Assembly (NCBI RefSeq): GCF_020829665.1
Contig: NZ_JAIVFT010000037.1
Location: 1 to 34,553, forward strand
Reading direction: 5' to 3'
Source of the DNA: Nostoc sp. CHAB 5824
GTDB taxonomy: Bacteria; Cyanobacteriota; Cyanobacteriia; Cyanobacteriales; Nostocaceae
Length of the DNA: 34,553 nt
Shown: piece after piece, positions 8,718-16,589 of the stretch
Position numbering within the stretch: position 1 is the stretch's first letter
Layout: each line of letters starts with the position of its first letter
The notes under the pieces: model-generated
Seen by the model: the letters and a program-made list of their open reading frames with translations, nothing else
The model's database searches: none
What the model was told of the DNA's origin: nothing
Translations under genes and position numbers: made by a program

Positions 8718-9652
8718 ATGACATCTAATCCAGCAGTTTTCAACCTCTCTGACCTAAACGGGAGCAACGGCTTTGCGAGCAACGGCGGTGTCTCGTCCGT
8801 TAGCAGTGCTGGAGACTTCAACGGTGATGGCTTTCACGATCTGATTGTCAGAAGCAGTGCTGGGCAAAGATATGTGGTATTTGGCAGTAGCAGTGGCTTT
8901 GGAGCTAGCTTTAACCTCTCATCCTTGGACGGCAGCAATGTGTCAGCGATCGCAATGGCGGCAGCATTACTGGTACTTTTAACTTGAACGTGAATTCTGT
9001 GAATAACCCACCAGTTGCCGTAAATGATACTGTTACTGCTGCCAAAAATACTGCTGTGAGCATTCAAGCTAATACCTTGCTGGCTAATGCTACTGACATT
9101 TATAGCAGCAACTTCAGTATTACTAGTGTCAGTGGTGCAACCAACGGTACTGCCGTCCTCAAGAATAACGGCACTCCCAGTAACTCGGCAGATTATTTCA
9201 TCGTGTTTACCCCAACTTGCGGGTTTAGTGGTGCGGCTAGCTTTAACTACACCATTAGCGATCGCCAACTCACCAGCACTGCTCAAGTTACTATCCAAGT
9301 GGGTGATCGCCTACTTGGTGACAATGGCAATGATGTACTCCACGGCACTCCTGGTAATGACTATCTCAATGGCGGCAATAGTAACGACCTCTTGTGCGGT
9401 GGTTTTGGTAGCGATATCCTTACAGGTGGTCATGGCAAGGATAAATTTGTCTTCGCCGCTGAAGAAGGTACTGATATTATTACCGACTTCTGCAAGGGCA
9501 ACGATTTGATTGGCTTGTCTGATAGTCTGACCTTCAATCAACTAAGTTTTACTGGTAACAACATCATAGTGACTGCTACTGATGAAATCTTGGCAACGCT
9601 GACTGGCATTAGTACTACAATGCTCACTGCCGCTAATTTCACTATTGTTTAA
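8718..9652 (+). pseudogene. broken FG-GAP / Ig-like / RTX repeat protein gene
   Basis: The first frame (8718-8987) begins with an FG-GAP (integrin-alpha-like) repeat: VSSAGDFNGDGFHDLIV is the calcium-binding blade, followed by YVVFGSSSGF. Near 8940 the similarity jumps to another frame, which reads SDRNGGSITGTFNLNVNSVN, the end of an Ig-like/cadherin-like domain. That frame continues to 9652 with NPPVAVNDT (a tandem Ig-like repeat) and RTX nonapeptides (GNDVLHGTPGNDYLNGG, GSDILTGG), ending in a DKFVF...DIITDF cap. The intact ancestor was probably a large secreted or surface calcium-binding protein. A deletion joining two repeats out of frame explains the structure. The ribosome site of the second frame is absent, so it is unlikely to be expressed alone. 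Confidence 0.75.
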
Positions 9653-10169
9653 TCTTAAAGTCAGGGAGTAAGGCCTTACTCCCCTAAAAAATCAATAATT
9701 ACTGTAGAACTAGCCTTCTCCTCAAATCGGCTATAAATTCACAGTTAGTAACAGAAATCACAAATCTTTTGTAAGCCATAATTCGATACCTCAACGCCAT
9801 ACTACTCGATTTACTAACAAGCTACCGAGTTAAGATTCTGGATGGCAATGCGATCGCTTCAAAAAATCTTTGCAACAGATAAATTAACTATAGGGGTGTA
9901 CAAATCTACGTCCCTACCAACGTATTTGTACTAGGAATGTCGTGAAATGGTATGACTTATCACGGGATATAAAATCAGAAAAATGGTGTATGCAATTTCA
10001 GTCAGTATTAAAACGGAAATAACATCAATTCACTTACTGAAATTCCGCAATTGCCACCAAGACAATTGCAAAAACGCAGTGTAGCCTTTAACTAGAAAAA
10101 CAGTATCAGGCAGTTGTTAAACAAAATGCCAACCATTACCACTAGACTTTTATAATATTTGTTGTTCTT
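9653..10169. other. 517-bp intergenic region with a 20-bp palindrome
   Basis: A perfect palindrome GGGAGTAAGGCCTTACTCCC at 9664-9683, 11 bp after the RTX stop, may end transcription, though no T-run follows. The rest is AT-rich with one HIP1 octamer near 9850. TATAAT at 10151-10156 is a candidate -10 box for the small ORF at 10170. Confidence 0.5.
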
Positions 10170-10349
10170 ATGACTCCAAAACACACCAAAATTCAATTTC
10201 CCCTTTGGCAGTATCTGAACCAGCCTTTATTTAGTTGCGATACTAAATTAATATTAAATCCCCAACGCTTTGCATTGATCTGGCGTCTTCGACTTTTAGA
10301 ACGCTGCTGGACTAAAGAATGTGATGCCAAAGGGCCTCAACAGCATTAG
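10170..10349 (+). CDS. small hypothetical protein (59 residues)
   Basis: ATG at 10170 opens a frame of 59 codons ending in TAG at 10347-10349. The product has an aromatic/proline start (FPLWQYLNQPLFSCDTKL), a basic middle (RFALIWRLRLLERCW) and three cysteines. I do not recognise a domain. Two features suggest that it is a real transcription unit: a TATAAT box ending 13 bp before the ATG, and a strong T-tailed hairpin 22 bp after the stop, on the same strand. Function unknown. It could instead be a leader or a non-coding RNA that happens to be open. Confidence 0.5.
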   Translation: MTPKHTKIQFPLWQYLNQPLFSCDTKLILNPQRFALIWRLRLLERCWTKECDAKGPQQH

Positions 10350-10369
10350 CTACCTGAAAAGCCGTAAAA

Positions 10370-11662
10370 TTAAGCCTCGTCTACAGAACGAGGCTTTTTG
10401 CCGTCAAGTAAAGCACTGACAGTCATATCTCCCATAACATTAATCGCAGTGCGGCAGCGATCCAAAAACCAGTCTACAGTAACTAACAAAGCAATATACT
10501 GGGTAGGTAAGCCTACAGAAGTAAACACCAGTGTCATCGTTACTAGTCCAGCATTGGGAATATTTGCCGCACCTACGGATGCAAAAATCGAGGTAAGGAT
10601 GACAATTAACTGTTGCCCTAGACTCAAATGTTGCCCAATTAGTTGGGAAATATATAACGCAGACATTGCTTCATAGAGGGCAGTGCCATCATTATTGAAA
10701 TTTGCCCCGACTAATGCCCCCAAGGCAGCAGAAGATTCTCTTAAACCGACTTTTGTTTGCAAAACCTCAAAGGTTATAGGCATTGCAGCCGCAGAGGAAG
10801 AAGTTGAGAAAGCTGTTAAAAAGGCATCAGAACCGCCAGCTAAGAATTTTAGCGGGTGTACCCAAGAACCAAATTTTACTCTAATTAGGTAGTAGCACGC
10901 CTGCAATAATAGTGCTAACAGCACCGCCACGATAAATGCGCCCAAAGATTTAAACGGTGCAAATCCTTGCATAGCAACAGTTTTAGCAACAATTCCAAAG
11001 ACTGCGAAAGGCACTAAGGCAATTACCCAGTTGAGAACACGGACTACCGCCTCAAACAAAATCCCGATGACATCCTCTATCGTCTGGTATCCTATTTTCC
11101 CTTGGACAATTTGTTCAGATTTTAATCCTCGCAGAACGATGCCAAAACTTAGGGCAATCACAATTAGTTGGATGACATTATTATCAACTAATGGCTTCAG
11201 GACAGCTTCCGGTACAGCATCTTTGACTATTGCCCAAGGATCAAGACTCTGAGTAGTTATTTCTGTACTTGTTGAGGTAGCTACATTGCCCCAAGTCCCC
11301 GGACGCAGCACATTTGCTACGAAAAGCCCCACTAAAATAGCTACGGTAGTGTTAGTTAAAAGTAGCACTGCTAGCCGCCGTCCGGCTCTACCCGGGATAT
11401 TCGTAGTCATTAAGGTATGCAACACTGCTACCAGAATCAGCGGCGTAGCCAAGGCACGGAGAGCCTTTAGCACCAACTGTGCCGGAATTGCTAAATTGTT
11501 GATTAAGGTGGCGTTGCTGGGATTGGGATTTCCCGCACCAAGGGCAATTCCAACGCTGACTGCGGCTACCAGGGCGATCAGAATTTGCAATGTGAGAGGG
11601 ATACGCTGCCACCAAGGGCTAGCTTTGGTTTTAGGCGAAGTAGTACTCTCTGTTTGACTCAT
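10370..11662 (-). CDS. dicarboxylate/amino acid:cation symporter (DAACS/SLC1 family)
   Basis: This 430-residue inner-membrane protein belongs to the family that couples uptake of dicarboxylates, glutamate or related amino acids to Na+ or H+. About eight hydrophobic helices are visible, starting at residues 24-42. The re-entrant loop signature STSSSAAAMP is at about 286-295, and the substrate/cation motif NxDGT at N323-D325-G326-T327, close to the canonical NMDGT. The substrate cannot be told: residues after NDGT differ between glutamate and C4-dicarboxylate carriers. The gene converges on the small ORF at 10170-10349, sharing a hairpin. The ATG at 11660-11662 lacks a clear Shine-Dalgarno site. 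Confidence 0.9.
   Translation of the reverse strand: MSQTESTTSPKTKASPWWQRIPLTLQILIALVAAVSVGIALGAGNPNPSNATLINNLAIPAQLVLKALRALATPLILVAVLHTLMTTNIPGRAGRRLAVLLLTNTTVAILVGLFVANVLRPGTWGNVATSTSTEITTQSLDPWAIVKDAVPEAVLKPLVDNNVIQLIVIALSFGIVLRGLKSEQIVQGKIGYQTIEDVIGILFEAVVRVLNWVIALVPFAVFGIVAKTVAMQGFAPFKSLGAFIVAVLLALLLQACYYLIRVKFGSWVHPLKFLAGGSDAFLTAFSTSSSAAAMPITFEVLQTKVGLRESSAALGALVGANFNNDGTALYEAMSALYISQLIGQHLSLGQQLIVILTSIFASVGAANIPNAGLVTMTLVFTSVGLPTQYIALLVTVDWFLDRCRTAINVMGDMTVSALLDGKKPRSVDEA
10372..10399 (+). terminator. terminator after the 59-codon ORF, overlapping the symporter stop codon
   Basis: AAGCCTCGT (10372-10380) pairs perfectly with ACGAGGCTT (10388-10396) around a 7-nt loop, followed by TTT on the plus strand. 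On the minus strand the same hairpin contains the last codons and stop of the symporter gene and is followed by AATTTTA, so it could serve both convergent genes. Confidence 0.8.
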
Positions 11663-11854
11663 TAGTTAGATGCTGATTAACTGCTGTAACTATTAAAACA
11701 ACACTGATGACAGTGAAAATTTCGGAAAAAGAACAGCTTAATTTTAGGTAAAAACTGCTAATGTAATATTCCGTTGCTTTGCAAAATCCGGCTTAAAAGG
11801 GTATACCACAAGGTAGGCCCCTAGAGATATCTTGGCTTGTGGTTGGAGATGCTT

Positions 11855-14485
11855 ATGTCCTTTGTCCCTTTACATATTCACAGTGACTACAGTCTACTCG
11901 ATGGGGCAAGTCAGCTACCAGAGTTGGTGAATCAAGCGATCGCACTGGGGATGAAAGCGATCGCCCTTACCGATCATGGTGTCATGTATGGAGCCGTTGA
12001 ACTGATCAAAATCTGCCGTAGTCAAAATATTAAGCCGATTATCGGCAATGAAATGTATATAATTAACGGCGATATTGAAAAACAAGAACGCCGTCCGAAA
12101 TATCATCAAGTCGTTTTAGCTAAAAATACCAAAGGTTACAAAAATTTAGTCAAATTAACCACAATTTCTCACCTCAAAGGTGTTCAAGGCAAAGGAATTT
12201 TTTCTCGTCCTTGTATTAATAAAGATTTACTCAAACAATATCATGAAGGGTTGATTGTCACCAGTGCTTGCTTGGGTGGAGAAGTTCCTCAAGCTATTCT
12301 CAGCGGTAGACCAGATGCAGCCCGAAAAGTTGCTCAGTGGTATAAAGATGTATTTGGTGATGATTATTATTTAGAAATTCAAGATCACGGTTCCCAAGAA
12401 GACCGAATTGTAAATGTTGAAATTGTCAAAATTGCGCGGGAACTAGAGATTAAATTTGTTGCTACTAATGATTCACATTTTATTTCTTGTTTTGATGTTG
12501 AAGCCCACGACGCTTTGCTATGTATTCAAACTGGCAAGCTAATTATTGAAGACAAACGGATGCGTTATAGCGGCACAGAGTATCTCAAATCTGGTGAGGA
12601 GATGCGGCAGCTATTTCGTGACCATTTGCCGGATGATGCGATCGCAGAAGCTGTAGCCACTACTGAAGAAGTCGCCGATAAAGTTGAGCCTTACCATATT
12701 ATGGGTGAGCCTCAGATTCCTACACCCCCTATTCCCTCCGGTCATACTGCTGACACTTACGCCGAAGATGTTGCATGGAACGGACTTTTAGAACGCTTAA
12801 ATCGCAAATCTCGTCAGGAAGTCGATTCCGTCTATAAAGAAAGATTGGAATACGAACTGAAAATGATTCAGCAAATGGGTTTTTCCAAATACTTTTTAGT
12901 TGTATGGGACTACATCAAATTTGCTAGAGATAATAATATTCCTGTGGGGCCAGGTCGGGGTTCTGCGGCTGGCTCATTAGTTGCCTATGCAATGCGAATT
13001 ACTAACATTGACCCTGTACATCATGGGTTACTATTTGAACGCTTTTTGAACCCAGAACGGAAATCCATGCCTGATATTGATACGGATTTCTGTATTGAAC
13101 AACGGGATAAAGTTATTGAGTATGTAACAGAGAAATATGGTGCGGATAGAGTTGCCCAAATTATTACTTTTAACCGTCTAACTTCTAAAGCAGTTTTGAA
13201 AGATGTCGCCAGAGTATTAAATATTCCCTATGGGGAAGCTGACAAAATGGCGAAATTAATTCCTGTAGTGCGGGGAAAACCAACGAAACTCAAGGTGATG
13301 ATTTCTAATGAAACCCCAGAACCAGAGTTTAAAGAGAAATATGATAAAGAACCGCATGTTCGCCATTGGCTTGATATGGCAATGCGAATTGAAGGAACTA
13401 ACAAAACCTTTGGTGTTCATGCAGCAGGTGTGGTAATTTCTGCCGAGCCACTTGATGAAATTGTGCCGCTACAGAAGAATAATGACGGTTCTGTAATTAC
13501 CCAGTATTTCATGGAAGACCTGGAATCAATGGGTTTGTTGAAAATGGATTTTCTGGGTTTACGCAACCTGACATTGATTCAGAAAACCCTTGATTTGATT
13601 CAAGAAACTAAAGGATATCGTGTTGATCCTGATGAAATTACTCACCAGGAAAGAAAAGCCCAGAAGATATTAGCTAAAGGTGAACATAGCACTCTACCTA
13701 AAGATGTACAAAAAACTTATGAGCTATTAGAAGCAGGTGAGTTAGAAGGGATATTTCAATTAGAATCCTCTGGGATGCGTCAGATAGTGCGAGATTTAAA
13801 GCCTTCTAATATAGAAGATATTTCTTCTATTTTGGCACTTTATCGACCGGGGCCATTAGACGCGGGACTGATTCCTAAGTTTATTAACCGCAAACATGGT
13901 CGAGAAAAGATTGATTATCAACACACAGTTCTGGAACCGATATTAGACGAAACTTATGGAATTATGGTCTATCAAGAGCAAATCATGAAAATTGCTCAAG
14001 ATATGGCTGGATATTCCTTAGGACAAGCTGACTTGCTGCGCCGTGCAATGGGTAAAAAGAAAGTTTCTGAGATGCAAAAGCAGCGAGAAAAATTCGTGGA
14101 TGGCGCAGCTAAAAATGGCGTTCAGAAAAAAGTTGCGGATGAATTATTTGAGCAAATGTTAAAGTTTGCTGAATATTGTTTAAGCTATGACACGGAAATA
14201 TTGACAGTAGAATATGGATTGTTGCCGATTGGAGAGATTGTAGAAAAACGCATTGAATGTACTGTGTACAGCGTTGATAATAATGGAAATATTTACACGC
14301 AACCTGTAGCACAGTGGCATGATCGCGGACAACAAGAGGTGTTTGAGTATTGTTTGGAAGATGGTTCATTGATTCGGGCAACAAAAGAGCATAAATTTAT
14401 GACTGTTGATGGTCAAATGTTGCCAATTGATGAAATATTTGAACGAGAATTGGATTTGATGCGGGTTGAGGATTTGCCGAATTAG
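11855..14485 (+). CDS. dnaE: DNA polymerase III alpha subunit, N-terminal half (DnaE-N) ending in split intein
   Basis: This is the N-terminal part of the replicative polymerase. It is joined to DnaE-C, encoded elsewhere, by protein trans-splicing. Extein residues 1-774 contain the PHP domain (HIHSDYS at 7-13) and the polymerase palm, with GPGRGSAAGS near 366 and the catalytic PDIDTDF near 406. The last 102 residues are the N-intein. An upstream in-frame TTG (11837) would add six residues, but the ATG at 11855 has GGAG at 11845-11848 and matches the family start MSFVPLHIHSDYS. The gene stops exactly at the end of the intein (LPN, TAG/TAA region at 14483-14485) and no DnaE-C part is present in the window, as is normal in cyanobacteria. 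Confidence 0.97.
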   Translation: MSFVPLHIHSDYSLLDGASQLPELVNQAIALGMKAIALTDHGVMYGAVELIKICRSQNIKPIIGNEMYIINGDIEKQERRPKYHQVVLAKNTKGYKNLVKLTTISHLKGVQGKGIFSRPCINKDLLKQYHEGLIVTSACLGGEVPQAILSGRPDAARKVAQWYKDVFGDDYYLEIQDHGSQEDRIVNVEIVKIARELEIKFVATNDSHFISCFDVEAHDALLCIQTGKLIIEDKRMRYSGTEYLKSGEEMRQLFRDHLPDDAIAEAVATTEEVADKVEPYHIMGEPQIPTPPIPSGHTADTYAEDVAWNGLLERLNRKSRQEVDSVYKERLEYELKMIQQMGFSKYFLVVWDYIKFARDNNIPVGPGRGSAAGSLVAYAMRITNIDPVHHGLLFERFLNPERKSMPDIDTDFCIEQRDKVIEYVTEKYGADRVAQIITFNRLTSKAVLKDVARVLNIPYGEADKMAKLIPVVRGKPTKLKVMISNETPEPEFKEKYDKEPHVRHWLDMAMRIEGTNKTFGVHAAGVVISAEPLDEIVPLQKNNDGSVITQYFMEDLESMGLLKMDFLGLRNLTLIQKTLDLIQETKGYRVDPDEITHQERKAQKILAKGEHSTLPKDVQKTYELLEAGELEGIFQLESSGMRQIVRDLKPSNIEDISSILALYRPGPLDAGLIPKFINRKHGREKIDYQHTVLEPILDETYGIMVYQEQIMKIAQDMAGYSLGQADLLRRAMGKKKVSEMQKQREKFVDGAAKNGVQKKVADELFEQMLKFAEYCLSYDTEILTVEYGLLPIGEIVEKRIECTVYSVDNNGNIYTQPVAQWHDRGQQEVFEYCLEDGSLIRATKEHKFMTVDGQMLPIDEIFERELDLMRVEDLPN
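14177..14482 (+). other. N-terminal half of DnaE split intein (102 residues)
   Basis: The splice junction is KFAEY/CLSYD: the extein ends in Tyr and the intein begins with Cys1 (TGT at 14177-14179), which makes the first N-to-S acyl shift. The block B motif T69-x-x-H72 (RATKEHKF) assists. The length of 102 residues equals that of the Nostoc punctiforme N-intein. From memory only about six positions differ: D5, E20, Q52, E71, E98 and D99. The complementary C-intein must be encoded at another locus. Confidence 0.95.
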
Positions 14486-14511
14486 CCAGGATAAAATGTT
14501 AGTCCGGCGAT

Positions 14512-14727
14512 ATGTATATAGCTGAGTGTCCCGAAGTTGGTACGGTTGATCAGGGAGAAACAATCGAACAGTCAATTGCTAGCTTGAGAGAGGCAACGCA
14601 GCTTTACTTAGAAGAATTTCCTCTACCTAAAACATCTCTAAGGTATAGATTCAACAAAATTTTAGCGATGGAAGCACACCTTGCCCAAAATGAGCCTGTA
14701 TATTATGCCCATAGGCTAGAAGCATGA
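14512..14727 (+). CDS. HicB-like antitoxin, probably an N-terminally truncated fragment
   Basis: The 71 residues include the HicB core MYIAECPEVGTVDQGETIEQ followed by ASLREATQLYLEEFPLP, which normally forms the second and third strands and the helix of the partial RNase H fold. Intact HicB proteins begin about 10 residues earlier with another strand; here an in-frame TAG at 14500-14502 blocks any extension. After EEFPLP the sequence no longer follows the family's DNA-binding tail. No hicA toxin gene lies next to it. It is likely a relic, 26 bp downstream of dnaE-N and on the same strand, though it could still be translated. Confidence 0.5.
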   Translation: MYIAECPEVGTVDQGETIEQSIASLREATQLYLEEFPLPKTSLRYRFNKILAMEAHLAQNEPVYYAHRLEA

Positions 14728-14741
14728 GGCTACACTTAATG

Positions 14742-14768
14742 ACATGATCAAAAAAGGTCATGTTTTTA
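14742..14768 (+). terminator. weak terminator upstream of ackA
   Basis: ACATGA (14742-14747) pairs with TCATGT (14758-14763) around an A-rich loop, followed by TTTT. It covers the upstream in-frame ATG at 14760, which argues against that codon as the ackA start. Confidence 0.45.
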
Positions 14769-14777
14769 TGTTGTTAT

Positions 14778-16052
14778 ATGAAGATATTGGTGCTGAATGC
14801 TGGATCGAGCAGCCAAAAGAGTTGTCTGTATGAGATTGCAGATGAGGCTTTCTCCACCCAAGCAGCCCAACCCCTTTGGGAAGGGAAAATCAACTGGACT
14901 CAAGATCAGGGTGTGGCAGAAATTGAAGTAAAAACTGCTACGGGTGCAACGCTGCAAGAATCAATCTCTGGTGATTCCCCACAGGCACACCTTACTTATA
15001 TGCTTCATACACTTAGTGATGGTGCTACCAGGGTAATTGATCAGTTGTCAGAAATCGATGTGGTGGGGCATCGGATAGTACATGGTGGACAGGATTATCG
15101 AGATAGTGTGGTAATTACAGAGGATGTTAAAAAGGCGATCGCTCGTCTGTCTAACCTTGCTCCAGCACATAATCCAGCCGCTTTATTAGGCATAGAAGCA
15201 ATTGAACAAATCTTAAAAGATGTCTCCCAAGTAGCAGTATTTGATACCGGCTTTCATGCCACTCTACCCGATGCAGCAGCAATCTATCCCGGCCCCTATG
15301 AGTGGGTAGAACAAGGTATCCGTCGCTATGGGTTTCATGGTATCAGTCACCAATACTGTTCTCAACGTGCTGCCCAAATTCTCGGTCAAGATGTTCCCCC
15401 TGAGCGCTTAATTACCTGTCATCTGGGTAATGGCTGCTCTTTGGCGGCGATTAAAAACGGTCGCAGCGTCGATACCACAATGGGATTCACGCCCCTAGAA
15501 GGATTGATGATGGGTAGTCGTTCTGGTTCAGTTGATCCAGGGATTTTGATTTATCTGTTGCGTTACTGCAATTACTCTGTTGAAAAGTTGGATCATATAT
15601 TAAATAAAGCTTCTGGGTTAAAGGGAATTTCGGGTGTATCTAGCGATATGCGTGAGGTGAGAGAAGCGATGTCTACGACGGGCTACGCCTACGCTCAAGG
15701 TAATTCCCGCGCTCAACTAGCTTTGGATATCTACGTGCATCGTCTGCGTTCTGGTATCGGTGCAATGCTTACTAGTTTGGGCGGATTAGATACTTTGGTA
15801 TTCACAGCAGGCGTGGGTGAACACTCTGCGGATATTCGCCAAGCCGCCTGTGAAGCCTTTGGATTTTTGGGATTGAAACTTGACCTTCAGAAAAATCAGC
15901 AACAGCCTGTTGATGAAGACATTGCTACACCCGATTCAGCAGTGCGCGTATTAGTTATTCATACTCAAGAAGATTGGGCGATCGCTGGCCAATGTTGGCA
16001 GTTATTGAAAAACTCAGAACTTGCACCAGTCCCAACAACCGCCTCAGAATAG
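14778..16052 (+). CDS. ackA: acetate kinase
   Basis: It interconverts acetate + ATP and acetyl phosphate + ADP in cytoplasmic overflow or fermentative metabolism. From the ATG at 14778 the protein has 424 residues and starts with the family motif MKILVLNAGSSSQK. Further signatures are VGHRIVHGG, FDTGFHATLP, RRYGFHGISH, ITCHLGNGCS, TTMGFTPLEGLMMGSRSGSVDPG and GGLDTLVFTAGVGEHS. A more upstream ATG (14760) lies in a terminator arm and would add six residues absent from the family. Between the helix ending VREAM and GNSRAQLALD there is an insertion of about 9 residues (STTGYAYAQ) encoded by a dispersed palindromic repeat. No phosphotransacetylase gene is adjacent. A short decayed copy of its 3' end lies at 19232-19274. 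Confidence 0.95.
   Translation: MKILVLNAGSSSQKSCLYEIADEAFSTQAAQPLWEGKINWTQDQGVAEIEVKTATGATLQESISGDSPQAHLTYMLHTLSDGATRVIDQLSEIDVVGHRIVHGGQDYRDSVVITEDVKKAIARLSNLAPAHNPAALLGIEAIEQILKDVSQVAVFDTGFHATLPDAAAIYPGPYEWVEQGIRRYGFHGISHQYCSQRAAQILGQDVPPERLITCHLGNGCSLAAIKNGRSVDTTMGFTPLEGLMMGSRSGSVDPGILIYLLRYCNYSVEKLDHILNKASGLKGISGVSSDMREVREAMSTTGYAYAQGNSRAQLALDIYVHRLRSGIGAMLTSLGGLDTLVFTAGVGEHSADIRQAACEAFGFLGLKLDLQKNQQQPVDEDIATPDSAVRVLVIHTQEDWAIAGQCWQLLKNSELAPVPTTASE
15666..15694 (+). repeat. dispersed palindromic repeat inserted in frame within ackA
   Basis: The segment reads GCGATGTCTACGACGGGC then TACGCCTACGC, resembling the GC-rich palindromic element that is very common in Nostoc and Anabaena genomes. 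It falls exactly where the encoded acetate kinase has extra residues relative to the family. The reading frame is kept. Confidence 0.6.
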
Positions 16053-16100
16053 ACCTCTTGCAAAAGTCTATCCCCTTTTCTACACCCCGTGAAAAGTCAG

Positions 16101-16352
16101 GTTGAGCGACAGCATTTGCTTGTTGAGCGATCACATTTGCTTGTTGAGCGTACGCATTTGCTTGTTGAGCGTACGCATTTGCTTGTTGAGCGTACGCATT
16201 TGCTTGTTGAGCGATCACATTTGCTTGTTGAGCGTACGCATTTGCTTGTTGAGCGTACGCATTTGCTTGTTGAGCGTACGCATTTGCTTGTTGAGCGTAC
16301 GCATTTGCTTGTTGAGCGTACGCATTTGCTTGTTGAGCGACAGCATTTGCTT
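16101..16352 (+). repeat. twelve tandem 21-bp repeats downstream of ackA
   Basis: Twelve contiguous 21-bp units of the form GTTGAGCGNNNNCATTTGCTT run without spacers, with a partial unit after. Naming units by their core, the order is A-B-C-C-C-B-C-C-C-C-C-A, where A has GCGACAGC, B has GCGATCAC and C has GCGTACGC. Because 21 is divisible by three, long frames stay open on both strands (for example VERTHLL repeated), but none has a ribosome site or non-repeat protein around it. It begins 48 bp after the ackA stop. Confidence 0.95.
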
Positions 16353-16470
16353 GTTTGGAAGTAGGTACGGTACTGTATCTCTTTTTTCCAACGTCATCAA
16401 CAATTGGTATGACAAGCTTAATTTACCGTAAATTAAAGGGTTTAAGACCCGCAACGTCAACACGTAGTTC

Positions 16471-16505
16471 AGTTTCAGTCGGGGTTTAAATCCCCGTCTG
16501 AAACT
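16471..16505. repeat. 14-bp-arm hairpin near the end of the haloperoxidase gene
   Basis: AGTTTCAGTCGGGG (16471-16484) and CCCCGTCTGAAACT (16492-16505) pair at 13 of 14 positions with loop TTTAAAT. It lies 84 bp beyond the stop of the minus-strand gene. There is no T-run, so it is a dispersed hairpin or a weak transcription end. Confidence 0.65.
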
Positions 16506-16551
16506 CTCTTCAATTTTAAATTTTGAATTTTGAATATTCAATCCAAAATTT

Positions 16552-16579
16552 AAAATCTAAAATCTAAAATCTAAAATCT
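16552..16579 (+). repeat. four tandem copies of AAAATCT
   Basis: Four perfect 7-bp units directly follow one another within an AT-rich stretch between the hairpin and the haloperoxidase stop. Repeats of this kind are common between Nostoc genes. Confidence 0.7.
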
Positions 16580-16589
16580 GTGAGTATAT

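Noticed and set aside
10398..11657. Several plus-strand frames opposite the symporter gene
   Set aside because: They are shadows of the minus-strand gene, which has full family motifs.
11837..11854. TTG start for dnaE
   Set aside because: The ATG at 11855 has a Shine-Dalgarno site and agrees with the family start.
16101..16352. CRISPR array
   Set aside because: Units are directly contiguous with no unique spacers, and no cas gene is nearby.
16089..16431. Overlapping plus-strand frames encoding repeated VERTHLL or CLLSVRI heptads, and a minus-strand AQQANAY frame
   Set aside because: All are consequences of a 21-bp tandem repeat without stops; no ribosome site and no non-repeat domain. Kept as a repeat, not as genes.
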